NCBI GenBank assembly: GCA_026400105.1
Contig: JAPLPQ010000101.1
Location: 1 to 62,720, forward strand
DNA length: 62,720 bases
From: Burkholderiales bacterium
Lineage (GTDB): Bacteria; Pseudomonadota; Gammaproteobacteria; Burkholderiales; Burkholderiaceae_C
Direction: 5' to 3'
Part shown: positions 25,589 to 35,960 of the stretch, one piece after another
How the letters are laid out: the number at the start of each line of letters is the position of its first letter
How positions within the stretch are numbered: the first letter of the stretch is position 1
Notes under the pieces: model-generated
The model's input: only the letters and a program-made list of their open reading frames with translations
What the model was told of the DNA's origin: nothing
Database searches by the model: none
Translations under genes and position numbers: made by a program

Positions 25589-28255
25589 GTGAATACCTCC
25601 AAGCCTTCCTCCAAGCCCGCCGATCTCTCGCAACTCGACGCCCTCACGGGCGGAGCCTTCACCGCGCCGACCTCGGGCGAGCGCGCCGCCCGCCTGCGTG
25701 AATGGCTGGCGACCGAGCCCTCGGTTGACCAGATGGCCGAGGTCTATCGCGAGCTGTCGCACCGCGACAAGGGCGCTGCCAAGGCGCTGAAGGAAAAGCT
25801 CGACGAGCTCAAGCGCGCCAAGGCGCAGGAGGCGATTGCCGAGGAATGGGCCGCCAAGGCGCGCGTCCTGATCGAGCAGCCCTGCCTGAACCTGGCCGAT
25901 GCGATGGCCTGGCAGCGCGATGCCGCCAAGGCCGGCGCACCGCTGTCGCGCGAGCCGCTGGCCGGCCTCAAGGCCGCGCTGGCCGAGCGCATGAAGGCGG
26001 TCGAGGACCTGCAGCATCGGGTCCAGGTCGAGCGCGAGACCGCGCTGCTGCTGGCCCAGCGCATCGAGGTGCTCTCGACCAAGCCCTGGCGCGAGGCCCA
26101 GGCCTTGCTCGAGGCCCTGCGCGCCGATGTCACGCAGTGGCAGGCCGCCGCCGACCAGTTCAATGCCGATTCGGCCTGGAACAGCCTGGACCCCAAGTTC
26201 CCCAAGCAGCTCGAGGCCTCGCGCCACCAGCTGACCCTGGTCTGGGAAGCCTTCTGCGCCGCGCTCGAGCAGGCCGCCGTCGCCGCCGAGAACGCCGAGG
26301 CACCGCTGCCGGCGGTCCCGGTCTGGGCCGACGAGCTGCGCCTGGCGCGCGGTGAAGTCCCGGCGGCCGTTGCCGCCGTGGCTGCTGCCGCTGCCGCGGT
26401 CGAGATCGACCCGGCCCAGCTCGTGCTGCTGCAGGCCAAGGCGGCCGAGGTCGTCGGCGCCGCGCTCGCCGCGCTGCAGCAGAACCTGGCCGAAGGCCAC
26501 AACAAGGCCACGCCCAAGGCGGTCTCGGCACTGCGCAGCGCGCTCAAGGAGCATGGCCGCCATGTCGCGGCCGAACTCGAACCCCTGATCCAGGCCACGC
26601 TGGCGCAGGCCGGTGAACTCGCGGGCGGCCAGCGCCTGCGCGCCGACCAGCTGCGCGAGGAGCTGCTGGCCAAGGCGCTCGAGCTGACCCAGGCGCCCGA
26701 AGGCCAGCGCCCGGGCGGCCGCAAGATCCAGGAAACGCTGCGCACCCTGCGCGAGCAGTGGAAGGCGACCGACCAGGGTGGCGCGCCGAACCACGCGCTG
26801 TGGAAGAAGTTCGACGAGGCCTGCACCGCCGCGCACAAGCTGGTCGAAGCCTGGCTCGGCAAGCTCAAGGAACAGAACGAGACCAGCCGCGCCCAGCGCC
26901 TGGCCATGATCGAGGACCTCAAGGCCTGGACCGTGGCGCAGGCCGACAACAGCGACTGGAAGGCCCAGCTGCGCGAGCTGCACGCCTGCTCCGAGCGCTG
27001 GCGCCAGTCGGGCCATGTCAGCGAGAAGCTCTACACCGAGCTGCAGCCGCTCTGGAAAGCCGCGATGCAGTCGGCCCATGCGCGCCTGGAAGCGGCCCAG
27101 CACGAAAGCATGGCGCGCCGCCATGCGCTGATCGACGAAGCCAAGCAGCTGGGCGCCGCCCCGACCCTGCGCATCGACGCGGTCAAGGCGCTGCAGCAGC
27201 GCTGGCAGCAGGAGGCCCATGCCGTCCCGCTCGACCGCAAGCAGGAGCAGAAGCTGTGGGAAGCGTTCCGCCAGCCGATCGACGAGGCGTTCGAGCGCAA
27301 GGGCTCCGAGCGCAGCAAGTCGGCCTCGGCCGTCAGCGAACATGACAAGATCGTGCTCGAGGCCGCCAAGGCGCTCGAGGCTGCCAACGCCGATGGCGAC
27401 GCGCAGCAGATCCGCGCCGCGATGCAGGCACTGCAGGAGGCAATCCGCGGCCAGGCCGCTGCTGTGGCCGCCGAACAGGCCAAGCCGGCCGCCCAGGCGC
27501 CGGCAGAAGCTGCGGCCCAAGCCGCCGCTGAGGCAGCGACCGAAGCCGCAGCCGACGAGCCGGCCGCAGCTCCGGCCAAGCCGGCGCCCGCGCCGCGCAA
27601 GATCGTTGCCGTGCGCGGCGACGACCGCCCCGGCATGGTCAAGGCCCAGCCGGCTGTCGGTGGCCGCCCGGGCGACCGGGGTCCGCGTGCCGGTGGCCGC
27701 GACGAGCGCGGCGGCAGCCGTGATGGCCGTGACAGCCGCCGCGACGGCCCTGGCCGTTTCGAGCGCAGCGACCGTGCCGACTTCGAGCCGCGCGGTCCGC
27801 GCCTGGGCGACAGCGCCTTCCGTGCCCAGCGCGAGGCGATCGAGCATGCCGAGGCCGCGCTGCGCAAGCTCGCCGCGCAAGCCCATGGCGAAGTGATGAC
27901 CCAGCTGCTGGGCGCCTGGGAGCAGCGTGACGCTGGCGCCCTGCCGGCCGCACAGGCCCTGGGTGGTCGGGTCGGCAATGCCCGTGCCGCCTGGGTCCAG
28001 GCCCTGGGCCAGGCGCCGGCCGGCGCTTCCGTCGCCGAGAGCCTGTTGCGCCTCGAGATGGCGGCCGAAGTGCCGACACCGGCCGAACAGCTCGACGCAC
28101 GCCGTGCGCTGCAGCTCAAGCTGCTGACCCGCCGCAACGATCCGGCGCCGGCCCAGACCTGGGCCCAGGACGTGGCGCAGGTGCTGGCCTCGGGCTATGA
28201 CGCGGCCCAGGCCCGTCGCCTGCAGGCAGCGCTCAAGCTGCTGCTGCGCAAGTAA
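25589..28255 (+). CDS. DUF349-repeat protein with an Arg/Gly-rich linker
   Basis: An 888-residue, mostly helical protein of unknown function. It carries at least two DUF349-type repeats, around residues 385-420 (LRTLREQWKATDQGG and LWKKFDEACTAAH) and around 530-570 (VKALQQRWQQEAHAVP and LWEAFRQPIDEAFE). An Ala-rich stretch near residues 625-665 leads to an Arg/Gly/Asp-rich segment near 685-740 (GGRPGDRGPRAGGRDERGG), then a final helical domain. No signal peptide or membrane helix is visible, so it is cytosolic. The start is a GTG at 25589, with no strong RBS. DUF349 proteins are widespread in Burkholderiales. RNA binding by the Arg/Gly region is a guess. Confidence 0.88.
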   Translation: MNTSKPSSKPADLSQLDALTGGAFTAPTSGERAARLREWLATEPSVDQMAEVYRELSHRDKGAAKALKEKLDELKRAKAQEAIAEEWAAKARVLIEQPCLNLADAMAWQRDAAKAGAPLSREPLAGLKAALAERMKAVEDLQHRVQVERETALLLAQRIEVLSTKPWREAQALLEALRADVTQWQAAADQFNADSAWNSLDPKFPKQLEASRHQLTLVWEAFCAALEQAAVAAENAEAPLPAVPVWADELRLARGEVPAAVAAVAAAAAAVEIDPAQLVLLQAKAAEVVGAALAALQQNLAEGHNKATPKAVSALRSALKEHGRHVAAELEPLIQATLAQAGELAGGQRLRADQLREELLAKALELTQAPEGQRPGGRKIQETLRTLREQWKATDQGGAPNHALWKKFDEACTAAHKLVEAWLGKLKEQNETSRAQRLAMIEDLKAWTVAQADNSDWKAQLRELHACSERWRQSGHVSEKLYTELQPLWKAAMQSAHARLEAAQHESMARRHALIDEAKQLGAAPTLRIDAVKALQQRWQQEAHAVPLDRKQEQKLWEAFRQPIDEAFERKGSERSKSASAVSEHDKIVLEAAKALEAANADGDAQQIRAAMQALQEAIRGQAAAVAAEQAKPAAQAPAEAAAQAAAEAATEAAADEPAAAPAKPAPAPRKIVAVRGDDRPGMVKAQPAVGGRPGDRGPRAGGRDERGGSRDGRDSRRDGPGRFERSDRADFEPRGPRLGDSAFRAQREAIEHAEAALRKLAAQAHGEVMTQLLGAWEQRDAGALPAAQALGGRVGNARAAWVQALGQAPAGASVAESLLRLEMAAEVPTPAEQLDARRALQLKLLTRRNDPAPAQTWAQDVAQVLASGYDAAQARRLQAALKLLLRK

Positions 28256-28282
28256 GGGTCTTGGCTCAGGCCGCTGCGCCTT

Positions 28283-29143
28283 TCAGCGTGGCGGCCGCCT
28301 GAAGAAGGCGTCGAGCAGCGCGGCGAGCGCTGGAAACTCGAGCCCGAAGCGTGGCCGCGCCACCCAGTAAGCCTCGCAGGCGCAGGCGAAGAACTCGGCC
28401 GGCGCCTGCGCCGCGTAGGGGTCGAGCCAGGGCGCCGGCTGGCCGAAGCGTTCGGCCAGCGCCAGCTGTTCGCAAAAATGCGCATAGGCCGCGCTCCAGT
28501 CCTGCTGCCAGCGGCGTAGGGCGCTTGACCGATCCAGTCCCATGAAGCCCGCCGGCAGTTGCGGGCAGCCGTTGGCTGGCGTACCGGCCGGCTTGCCGCG
28601 CAGGTCGAGCTTGTGCGCGAACTCGTGGATCACGAGGTTGTGCCCTTGCGTCTGTGCCTGCCGGTCGCCCCTGACATGCGACCAGGCCAGCATCACCGGG
28701 CCGCCGGCCATGGCTTCGCCGATCAGCGGCTCGCGCCAGTGGTGCAGCACGCCGGCCTCGTCGAGCGCCTCGCGCGGTGCCAGCACCTCGCCGGCATGCA
28801 GCACGATGCCGACGAAATCGTCGTAGCAGTCCAGCGCGTCGGCTCCCCAGTACAGCAGCGGCAGGCAGGCCTGGGCCGCAACGGCCAGCGCCATCGCGTC
28901 GCTGACCGCCAGGCCTTGTGCGCCGTGGAACTCCTTGTCGGCCAGGAAGCGCGCGCACAGCGCCTGCAACCTGGCCTTTTCCTCGCGGCTCAGGTCGGCC
29001 AGGCAGGGCAGGCCGCGCAGGACCTGTTGCCAGAGCGCCTCGGGTATGGCGACCGGCTGCATCAGGCCGGGGCGGACCAGCCAGCGCTGGGCCCAGCCTG
29101 GCAGCCGTTGCAGCAGCCGGGTCCAGCGGGTTGGGGTGGTCAT
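28283..29143 (-). CDS. mtfA: MtfA-type zinc peptidase (M90 family)
   Basis: A 286-residue protein of the DUF980/MtfA family. The zinc-binding motif HEFAHKLDLR is near residue 170 (HExxH), with LVIHEFAHKLD and the downstream EFFACACEAYWVARP region supplying the expected extra ligand. E. coli MtfA binds the repressor Mlc and has aminopeptidase activity; the partner here is unknown. It converges on the DUF349 gene (27 bases between stops) and starts 4 bases after the lpxH stop, so it may be cotranscribed with ppiA-ppiB-lpxH. Confidence 0.9.
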   Translation of the reverse strand: MTTPTRWTRLLQRLPGWAQRWLVRPGLMQPVAIPEALWQQVLRGLPCLADLSREEKARLQALCARFLADKEFHGAQGLAVSDAMALAVAAQACLPLLYWGADALDCYDDFVGIVLHAGEVLAPREALDEAGVLHHWREPLIGEAMAGGPVMLAWSHVRGDRQAQTQGHNLVIHEFAHKLDLRGKPAGTPANGCPQLPAGFMGLDRSSALRRWQQDWSAAYAHFCEQLALAERFGQPAPWLDPYAAQAPAEFFACACEAYWVARPRFGLEFPALAALLDAFFRRPPR

Positions 29144-29147
29144 CGGA

Positions 29148-29975
29148 TCAGGCTGAGGCCACCAGCGCGATCCGCTGCCAGCCGCCCGGGGCTTGCAGCC
29201 GCAGCGCCTCGGCGCGCGCGGGGCTGGCGTTTACATCCCAGTCGCTCAGCACCAGTCGCTGCAGCCCGTCGCCCAGTTCGTGACTGGCCGGCTGGTGTGT
29301 GTGACCATGCACCAGCGTAGCGGCACGACTGGCCTGCAGCCAGTGGCGCGCCGTTGCCGCATCGACATCTGCCCAGTCCTGCTGGCTTGGGTCCTGCTTG
29401 CGCGCTTCGCTCTGGGCGCGCAGGTTGCGCGCAAGCGCGGCGCGCTCGGCCAGCGGGCGCTGCAGGAAGGCCGCCTGCCAGCCGGGGCTGCGCACCTGGG
29501 CGCGGAATTCGAGGTAGTCGCGGTCGCCCAGGCACCAGGCATCGCCGTGGCTCAGCAGGACCCGCTGCCCGCCCCAGCGCAGCAGGGTCGGGTCGTCGAG
29601 CAGGGTGGCGCCGCTGGCGGCGGCAAAGCGCGCTCCGAGCAGGAAGTCGCGGTTGCCGTGCATGACATAGAGCGCGCGCCGGGCCGAAAATGCGCGCAGA
29701 TCGGCGCAGATGCCGGCCAGAAAATCATATTCGGGCTCGGTGGCCCGTTCGGCCGGACTGGCGTCGAGCAGGTCGTCGCCGATCCAGACCTCGAACAGGT
29801 CGCCGAGGATCAAGAGCGCGTCCGCCTGGCAGCCCTGCAGGTAGCGCCTGAAGGCCTGCGCGGTGGCGGGCTCGCCGGCCTGCAGGTGCAGGTCGGAGAT
29901 GAAGTCGATGGCGCGCCAATGCGCCAAGGCGTCCAGTTCGCCCCAGCGCGCCGGCGCTTCGGGATCAGAGCGCAA
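29148..29975 (-). CDS. lpxH: UDP-2,3-diacylglucosamine diphosphatase
   Basis: LpxH cleaves UDP-2,3-diacylglucosamine to lipid X in lipid A synthesis at the inner-membrane face. The 275-residue calcineurin-like phosphoesterase has the metal motifs [38 protein letters not shown] and VHGHTHQP. The TTG at 29975 opens the frame and overlaps the ppiB stop by 11 bases; the first about 20 residues precede the family domain, so a slightly later start is possible. Gene order ppiA-ppiB-lpxH is common in Burkholderiales. Confidence 0.94.
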   Translation of the reverse strand: MRSDPEAPARWGELDALAHWRAIDFISDLHLQAGEPATAQAFRRYLQGCQADALLILGDLFEVWIGDDLLDASPAERATEPEYDFLAGICADLRAFSARRALYVMHGNRDFLLGARFAAASGATLLDDPTLLRWGGQRVLLSHGDAWCLGDRDYLEFRAQVRSPGWQAAFLQRPLAERAALARNLRAQSEARKQDPSQQDWADVDAATARHWLQASRAATLVHGHTHQPASHELGDGLQRLVLSDWDVNASPARAEALRLQAPGGWQRIALVASA

Positions 29976-30477
29976 CGGCCTTTTCGATCACGACATCGGT
30001 GGCCGGCACATCGCTGTGATAGCCCTTGTTGCCGGTCTTGACGCCGCGCAGCTTGTCGACGATCTCGGTGCCCTTGACGACCTTGCCGAACACGGCATAG
30101 CCCCAGCCGCTCGGGGTCTCGCTCTTGAAGTTCAGGAACTCGTTGTCGGAGACGTTGATGAAGAACTGTGCCGTCGCCGAGTGCGGGGCGTTGGTACGCG
30201 CCATCGCGACCGTGTACTTGTCGTTCTTGAGCTTGTTGTTGGCTTCGTTCTTGATCTCGGCGCCGGTGGGCTTTTGCTTCATGCCGGGCTCGAAACCGCC
30301 GCCCTGGATCATGAAGCCGTCGATCACGCGGTGGAAGATGGTGTTGTCGTAGTGACCGTTCTTGACATACTCGAGGAAGTTGGCGGCCGAGATCGGCGCC
30401 TTCTCGTCGTCGAGTTCGAGCGTGATCACGCCGTGGTCCTTGATGTGCAGTTCGACTTGGGGCTTGGCCATGTTCAT
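29965..30477 (-). CDS. ppiB: Peptidyl-prolyl cis-trans isomerase B (cytosolic cyclophilin)
   Basis: A 170-residue cyclophilin without a signal peptide. The active-site segments are [17 protein letters not shown] and [12 protein letters not shown], with [12 protein letters not shown] near the C-terminus. It starts within the stop of ppiA (ATGA overlap); the second ATG at 30471 (MAKPQVEL) is an alternative start. It is the cytosolic counterpart of the secreted paralogue immediately upstream. Confidence 0.95.
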   Translation of the reverse strand: MNMAKPQVELHIKDHGVITLELDDEKAPISAANFLEYVKNGHYDNTIFHRVIDGFMIQGGGFEPGMKQKPTGAEIKNEANNKLKNDKYTVAMARTNAPHSATAQFFINVSDNEFLNFKSETPSGWGYAVFGKVVKGTEIVDKLRGVKTGNKGYHSDVPATDVVIEKAVAL

Positions 30478-31073
30478 TTCTCCAATGTGGCTTTGAGGAT
30501 GGTGACGGGGGTGGTCGGCAGGTCCTGGAACATGCCGCGGTTGCCGGTGCGGACCTGGCGGATCTTGTCGACCACGTCAGCGCCGGCAACGACCTTGCCG
30601 AACACCGCATAACCCCAACCGTTCAGCGTCGGCTGGGTGTGGTTGAGGAAGCGGTTGTCGGCGACGTTGATGAAAAACTGGGCCGATGCCGAATGCGGAT
30701 CGTTGGTGCGCGCCATCGCGACCGTCAGCGGCAGGTTCTTCAGGCCGTTGTCGGCCTCGTTCGGGATGCTGGCACGGGTGGGTTTTTGCTGCATGTCGGC
30801 CGTGAAGCCGCCGCCCTGGATCATGAAGCCGTCGATCACGCGGTGGAACACCGTGCCGTCGTAATGCTTGTCCTTGACGTACTGGACGAAGTTGGCGACC
30901 GTCTTGGGCGCCTTCTGCGCGTCGAGTTCGAGCGTGATGACGCCCAGGCTGGTCTCGAGCTTGACGCGCGGCGCGGCCGTGCCCGGGCCGGCGGTCTGGG
31001 CCGAGGCGGGCAGGGCGGCAGCCAGGGCCAGCGCGGCGCCGGCGACCCAGCGGGTCAGGGTTCTTCTGTGCAT
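30474..31073 (-). CDS. ppiA: Peptidyl-prolyl cis-trans isomerase A (periplasmic cyclophilin)
   Basis: A 199-residue cyclophilin with a clear signal peptide ([20 protein letters not shown], near residues 8-27), so it folds proteins in the periplasm. Core motifs are [30 protein letters not shown] and [12 protein letters not shown], close to those of ppiB, so the pair looks like a local duplication with a change of compartment. It is the first gene of the ppiA-ppiB-lpxH run. Confidence 0.95.
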   Translation of the reverse strand: MHRRTLTRWVAGAALALAAALPASAQTAGPGTAAPRVKLETSLGVITLELDAQKAPKTVANFVQYVKDKHYDGTVFHRVIDGFMIQGGGFTADMQQKPTRASIPNEADNGLKNLPLTVAMARTNDPHSASAQFFINVADNRFLNHTQPTLNGWGYAVFGKVVAGADVVDKIRQVRTGNRGMFQDLPTTPVTILKATLEK

Positions 31074-31108
31074 GGCTTGTTCTCGCTCAATCGATGATGT
31101 CGGTCGGA

Positions 31109-31663
31109 TCAGCGCGCCGCATCGGTCGCCGGCAGCTGCTGCAGGATCTGCAGCCGGGGCTGCAGCGCGGGATTGGCGGGGTCGAGCTCGAGCGCGCGCG
31201 CCCAGGCCCGGCCCGCGAGACGGGCGTAGACATCGCCGAGGTTCTGCTGCGCGGTCGCATAGCCGGGGTTCAGGCGCAAGGCGGTCTCGAGCGCGGCCCG
31301 CGCCGCATCAAGCCGACCGGCGGCCGCCTCCAGCACCGCGAGGTTGTTGTACGGCTCGGGCAGCTCGGGGAAATCCTGCGTCAGTGCCGTGAAGGTCGCG
31401 CTCGCGGCCTCGGACTGGCCGCGCTGGCTTTGCGCCACGCCCTTGAGGAAGCGCAACTGCGCGTCGTTCGGCTGCGCGGCCAGACCGGCCTCGGCCTTCT
31501 GCTGGGCCTGCTCGGCCAGGCCGGCGCGCAGCAGCCGCGCGACTTCCTCATGCGCCGGTGACTGGGCCTGCGCGGCGCCGACGGCCAGCCAGCAGCCCAG
31601 GCCCAGCAGGGTGTTGCAGGCGGCGGACCGGAGGAGGGCGAAACCGTGGTGGAAGCGTGGCAT
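31109..31663 (-). CDS. Tetratricopeptide-repeat protein, probably exported
   Basis: A 184-residue protein with a signal-like N-terminus (residues about 5-30, ending in VGAAQAQS) and TPR helices ([63 protein letters not shown]). I chose the ATG at 31663 because it places the signal sequence at the start; the longer frame does not. TPR proteins scaffold protein contacts, and nothing here identifies a partner. It lies just upstream of ppiA and divergent from cysS, a position I believe is common in Burkholderiales. Confidence 0.82.
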   Translation of the reverse strand: MPRFHHGFALLRSAACNTLLGLGCWLAVGAAQAQSPAHEEVARLLRAGLAEQAQQKAEAGLAAQPNDAQLRFLKGVAQSQRGQSEAASATFTALTQDFPELPEPYNNLAVLEAAAGRLDAARAALETALRLNPGYATAQQNLGDVYARLAGRAWARALELDPANPALQPRLQILQQLPATDAAR

Positions 31664-31817
31664 GGTGGCGTGGCGGCAAGGGGTGGGGCCGGCGGCGCGC
31701 CAAAACGGGCACAATACGCGACCTTGCGCAGCGCGGGACTGTCCAGTACGGTCCCGTCAGCCTGCGCCGATATACTGCAAAAGATTGTATCTGAGGGGTC
31801 CCGCCCCCACGCTCCCC

Positions 31818-33200
31818 ATGACCTTGCGCATTTATAACTCGCTGACGCGCCGCGTCGACGACTTCTCTCCGCTCGAGCCCGGCCATGTGCGCCTCTACGT
31901 CTGTGGCATGACGGTCTACGACCTCTGTCACCTGGGCCATGCCCGTTCCATGGTTGCCTTCGACGTCGTGCAGCGCTGGCTCAAGGCCAGCGGCTACCGC
32001 GTCACCTATGTGCGCAACGTCACCGATATCGACGACAAGATCATCGCGCGTGCGCTCAGGAACGGCGAAACCATCCGTGGCCTGACCGACCGCATGGTCG
32101 ATGCGCTGCACCAGGACGCCGACGCGCTCAAGATCGAGCGCCCGACCTTCGAGCCGCGCGCGACCGACTATGTGCCGCAGATGCTCGACCTGATCGGCAG
32201 GCTCGAGCAAAAAGGCCTGGCCTATCGCAGCGCCAACGGCGACGTCAACTACGCGGTGCGCCAGTTCGAGGGCTACGGCAAGCTGTCGGGCAAGAGCCTC
32301 GACGAGCTGCGCGCCGGCGAACGCGTGGCCGTGGCCGACGACAAGCGCGATCCGCTCGACTTCGTGCTCTGGAAGGCGGCCAAGGCCGACGAGCCGGCCG
32401 AAGCCAAGTGGGACGGCGCCTATGGCCTGGGCCGACCGGGCTGGCATATCGAGTGCTCGGCCATGAGCTGCGAGATGCTGGGCGAGAGCTTCGACATCCA
32501 CGGCGGCGGCGCCGACCTGCAGTTCCCGCACCACGAGAACGAGATCGCGCAGAGCGAAGGCGCGACCGGCCAGCCGCTGGCCCGGTTCTGGATGCACAAC
32601 GGCTTCGTGCGCGTCGACAACGAGAAGATGTCCAAGAGCCTGGGCAACTTCTTCACGATCCGCGAAGTGCTGGCCAAGTACGACGCCGAGACCGTGCGCT
32701 TCTTCATCCTGCGCGCGCATTACCGCAGCGCGCTCAACTACAGCGACGCGCACCTCGACGACGCGCGCAACGCCCTGAAGCGCCTCTACACCGCGCTGGC
32801 CTCGGTGCCGGCGGCCGATGGCGCGATCGACTGGACCGACGAGTACGCCGCGCGCTTCAAGGCCGCGATGGACGAGGACTTCGGCACGCCCGAGGCGGTC
32901 GCCGTGCTGTTCGAGCTCGCGAGCGAAGTCAACCGCAGCCGCTCGGCCGAGCGCGCCGGCCTGCTGAAAGCGCTGGGCGCCATCCTCGGCCTGTTGCGGG
33001 AAGAGCCGACCGCCTTCCTGCAAGGCGGTAGCCTGGCCGGCGGCCTCGACGAAGCCACCATCCAGCAGCAGATCGAAGCCCGTGCCGCGGCCAAGGCAGC
33101 CAAGGACTGGCCCGAGGCCGACCGCATCCGCAAGGCCCTGCTCGAGCAGGGCGTGCTGCTCAAGGACGGTCCCGCCGGCACGAGCTGGGAACGGGCCTGA
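31818..33200 (+). CDS. cysS: Cysteinyl-tRNA synthetase
   Basis: It charges tRNA-Cys with cysteine. The 460-residue class I enzyme has the zinc cysteine in [10 protein letters not shown], the HIGH-like signature HLGHARS, further zinc ligands in [13 protein letters not shown] and [12 protein letters not shown], and the KMSKS loop ([12 protein letters not shown]). The C-terminal DALR domain ends in [17 protein letters not shown]. The ATG at 31818 follows CCCC with no strong RBS, but the family start fits. It heads the run cysS, glycosylase, accA, tilS, lysC. Confidence 0.97.
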   Translation: MTLRIYNSLTRRVDDFSPLEPGHVRLYVCGMTVYDLCHLGHARSMVAFDVVQRWLKASGYRVTYVRNVTDIDDKIIARALRNGETIRGLTDRMVDALHQDADALKIERPTFEPRATDYVPQMLDLIGRLEQKGLAYRSANGDVNYAVRQFEGYGKLSGKSLDELRAGERVAVADDKRDPLDFVLWKAAKADEPAEAKWDGAYGLGRPGWHIECSAMSCEMLGESFDIHGGGADLQFPHHENEIAQSEGATGQPLARFWMHNGFVRVDNEKMSKSLGNFFTIREVLAKYDAETVRFFILRAHYRSALNYSDAHLDDARNALKRLYTALASVPAADGAIDWTDEYAARFKAAMDEDFGTPEAVAVLFELASEVNRSRSAERAGLLKALGAILGLLREEPTAFLQGGSLAGGLDEATIQQQIEARAAAKAAKDWPEADRIRKALLEQGVLLKDGPAGTSWERA

Positions 33201-33201
33201 A

Positions 33202-33888
33202 ATGGGCAAGACCCCGATCGAGTCGGCCGCCTTGCCACTGGCCGAAGCGGCGGCTGGCGCCGCGCCACCGCTGCGCCCGCCTTACTGGGCCGAGGCCTGC
33301 CGTCACCTGATGAAGCGCGACCGCGTGATGAAGAAACTCATCCCGCAGTTTCCGGATGTGACGCTGCAGTCGCGCGCCGATCCCTTCACGACCTTGGCGC
33401 GCAGCGTGATCGGCCAGCAGATCTCGGTCAAGTCGGCGCAGGCGGCCTGGCATCGCTTCGTCAAGCTGCTGCCCGAGGTCAGCCCGGTCGGCGTGCTGGC
33501 GCTGGCGCCCGAGGCCATGCGTGCCGCGGGCCTGAGCGCGCGCAAGATCGACTACCTGGTCGACCTGGCGCGCCACTTCGAATCAGGCGACCTGCATGTC
33601 GATGCCTGGCACGACATGGATGACGAGTCCATCATCCAGGAGCTGGTCGCGATCCGCGGCATCGGCCGCTGGACGGCCGAGATGTTCCTGATCTTCTACC
33701 TGCTGCGTCCCAACGTGCTGCCGCTCGATGATGCGGGGCTGATCCGTGGCATCAGCGAAGGCTATTTCTCGGGCGAACCGGTCAGCCGCAGCGAGGCGCG
33801 CGAGGTCGCCGCGGCCTGGTCGCCCTATTGCAGCGTCGCGACTTGGTATATTTGGCGCTCGTTGGATCCCGTGCCGGCGGCGACCTGA
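33202..33888 (+). CDS. alkA: DNA-3-methyladenine glycosylase II (HhH-GPD family)
   Basis: A base-excision glycosylase that removes alkylated purines. The 228-residue protein has FTTLARSVIGQQISVKSA near residue 62, the helix-hairpin-helix IRGIGRWTAEMFLIF near 151-165, and the catalytic-aspartate segment PLDDAGL. It lacks the N-terminal AlkA beta domain, so it is the short AlkA-like type common in bacteria; the symbol is by analogy. The start is 1 base after the cysS stop. Confidence 0.87.
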   Translation: MGKTPIESAALPLAEAAAGAAPPLRPPYWAEACRHLMKRDRVMKKLIPQFPDVTLQSRADPFTTLARSVIGQQISVKSAQAAWHRFVKLLPEVSPVGVLALAPEAMRAAGLSARKIDYLVDLARHFESGDLHVDAWHDMDDESIIQELVAIRGIGRWTAEMFLIFYLLRPNVLPLDDAGLIRGISEGYFSGEPVSRSEAREVAAAWSPYCSVATWYIWRSLDPVPAAT

Positions 33889-33927
33889 AGCGTTCGCGCA
33901 CCATAGAACCGACCAAAGGAGTAAACC

Positions 33928-34917
33928 TTGGCGAAAAAGAATTTCCTCGACTTCGAGCAACCGATTGCCGAACTCGAAAACAAAATCGAAGAACTGCGCT
34001 ATGTCCAGAGCGAGTCCGCGGTCGACATCTCGGAAGAGATCGAGCAGCTTGGCAAGAAGAGCCTGCAGCTGACCAAGGACATCTACAGCCAGCTGACACC
34101 GTGGCAGATCACCAAGATCGCGCGCCACAGCGACCGGCCCTACACGCTGGACTATGTCGCGGGCATCTTCACCCATTTCGTCGAGCTGCACGGGGACCGC
34201 CATTTCGCTGACGATCTCGCGATCGTCGGCGGCCTGGCGCGCTTCAATGGCCAGCCCTGCATGGTCATCGGCCACCAGAAGGGCCGCGACACCAAGGAGC
34301 GCGCGATGCGCAACTTTGGCATGACCAAGCCCGAAGGCTACCGCAAGGCGCTGCGCCTGATGAAGCTGGCCGAGAAGTTCAAGCTGCCGGTGTTCACCTT
34401 CGTCGACACGCCGGGTGCCTATCCCGGCATCGACGCCGAGGAACGCGGCCAGTCGGAGGCGATCGGCCGCAACATCTTCGAGATGGCACAGCTGGAAGTC
34501 CCGATCATCTCGACCATCATCGGCGAAGGCGGCTCGGGCGGCGCACTGGCGATCTCGGTCGCCGACCAGGTGCTGATGCTGCAGTATTCGGTCTATTCGG
34601 TCATCAGCCCGGAAGGCTGCGCCTCCATCCTCTGGAAGACCAGCGAGCGCGCCAGCGACGCGGCCGAGGCGCTCGGCATCACCGCGCACCGCCTGAAGGC
34701 GCTGGGCCTGGTCGACAAGATCGTCAGCGAGCCGGTCGGCGGCGCCCACCGCGACCCGCAGGCCATGGCCGCCAGCCTCAAGCGCGCGCTGGCTGATGCC
34801 TGGCGCCAGCTGGCCGACCTCAAGACCGACGAGCTGATCGAGCGCCGCCACGCCCGCCTCAACAGCTACGGCCGCTTCACCGACACCAAGGCGGATGCCA
34901 AGGGCCGACGCGGCTGA
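33928..34917 (+). CDS. accA: Acetyl-CoA carboxylase carboxyltransferase subunit alpha
   Basis: With AccD it transfers carboxyl from biotin to acetyl-CoA, making malonyl-CoA for fatty-acid synthesis. The 329-residue protein shows [33 protein letters not shown] [32 protein letters not shown] and [11 protein letters not shown], all hallmark AccA. The start is a TTG at 33928 with AAGGAG 8 bases upstream. It supplies the cluster at 56507-61996. tilS overlaps its last 23 bases. Confidence 0.97.
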   Translation: MAKKNFLDFEQPIAELENKIEELRYVQSESAVDISEEIEQLGKKSLQLTKDIYSQLTPWQITKIARHSDRPYTLDYVAGIFTHFVELHGDRHFADDLAIVGGLARFNGQPCMVIGHQKGRDTKERAMRNFGMTKPEGYRKALRLMKLAEKFKLPVFTFVDTPGAYPGIDAEERGQSEAIGRNIFEMAQLEVPIISTIIGEGGSGGALAISVADQVLMLQYSVYSVISPEGCASILWKTSERASDAAEALGITAHRLKALGLVDKIVSEPVGGAHRDPQAMAASLKRALADAWRQLADLKTDELIERRHARLNSYGRFTDTKADAKGRRG

Positions 34918-35887
34918 CAATCCCTGCCTCGGCGCCCTGGGCGCCTGGGCAGCGCGCCATCCGTTGCCGGCCGAGGCGGCTGCCGCAACCCATCCCTGGG
35001 CCGTCGCCTACAGCGGCGGCGCCGATTCGACCGCGCTGCTGCTGGCGGCGCAGGCGCTGTGGCCGGGCCGGGTGCAGGCGCTGCATGTGCACCACGGCCT
35101 GCAGGCCGCTGGCGATGATTTCGAGCGCCATGCGCGCGCTGCCTGCTCCCGCCTCGATCTTCCGCTGACCGTGCTGCGCGTCGATGCGCGCCATGCGCCC
35201 GGCCAGAGCCCCGAGGACGCCGCGCGCCAGTCCCGCTACCGCGCGCTGGCTGCTGCGGCCCGGGACACCGGTGCCGCCTGCGTGCTGCTGGGCCAGCATG
35301 CGCAGGACCAGGCCGAGACCCTGCTGCTGGCGCTGAGCCGTGGCGCCGGTCTGCCCGGGCTGGCCGGCATGGCCGAGTCCTTCGAGCGCCAGGGCGCCCG
35401 CTTCGGTCGCCCGCTGCTGCCGGTCGATGGCCAGGCCTTGCGCGACTGGCTCGATGGGCAGGGCATTTCCTATGTGGTCGACCCGACCAATGCCGATGAG
35501 CGCTACACCCGCAACCGCATCCGCGCGCAGCTGCTGCCGGCCTTCGCCTCGGCCTTTCCGGCCTATGCGCAGACGCTGGCGCGCAGCGCGCGCCATGCCG
35601 CGCAGGCGCAGACCCTGCTCGACGAGGTCGCGGCACAGGACCTGGCGAGCGTCGGCGACCCGCCCGTCATCAAGGCGCTGCAGCGCCTGAGCCGCGCCCG
35701 CCAGGCCAATGTCCTGCGCCACTGGCTGCGCCTGCGCTGGCAGGCCGGCCCTAGCGAGGCCCAGCTCGAGCAGGCGCTCGATCAGATCGCCGCCTGCACC
35801 ACGCGTGGTCATCAGATCCGGCTCAAACTCGCCAGCGGTTATCTGCTGCGCGCAGGCGCCGGGTTGAGCTATCAGCCCCCGATATAA
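34895..35887 (+). CDS. tilS: tRNA(Ile)-lysidine synthase
   Basis: TilS adds lysine to C34 of tRNA-Ile(CAU), converting it from Met to Ile decoding. The 330-residue protein has the PP-loop [14 protein letters not shown] near residue 38, [45 protein letters not shown] and [15 protein letters not shown]. It is at the short end for the family, with a modest C-terminal region. The overlap with accA suggests coupled translation. Confidence 0.95.
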   Translation: MPRADAADNPCLGALGAWAARHPLPAEAAAATHPWAVAYSGGADSTALLLAAQALWPGRVQALHVHHGLQAAGDDFERHARAACSRLDLPLTVLRVDARHAPGQSPEDAARQSRYRALAAAARDTGAACVLLGQHAQDQAETLLLALSRGAGLPGLAGMAESFERQGARFGRPLLPVDGQALRDWLDGQGISYVVDPTNADERYTRNRIRAQLLPAFASAFPAYAQTLARSARHAAQAQTLLDEVAAQDLASVGDPPVIKALQRLSRARQANVLRHWLRLRWQAGPSEAQLEQALDQIAACTTRGHQIRLKLASGYLLRAGAGLSYQPPI

Positions 35888-35960
35888 TTGAAATGTTTTG
35901 CGTCCGGCAGCCGGCGTCGCAAAAGTTTCACATTCCGGCCTTACCTACACCGTTTTCACG

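Noticed and set aside
25196..27886. An 896-codon minus-strand frame across the DUF349 gene
   Set aside because: Its Gly/Leu/Arg repeats mirror codon bias of the real gene. It also crosses into hemW, so it cannot be a separate gene.
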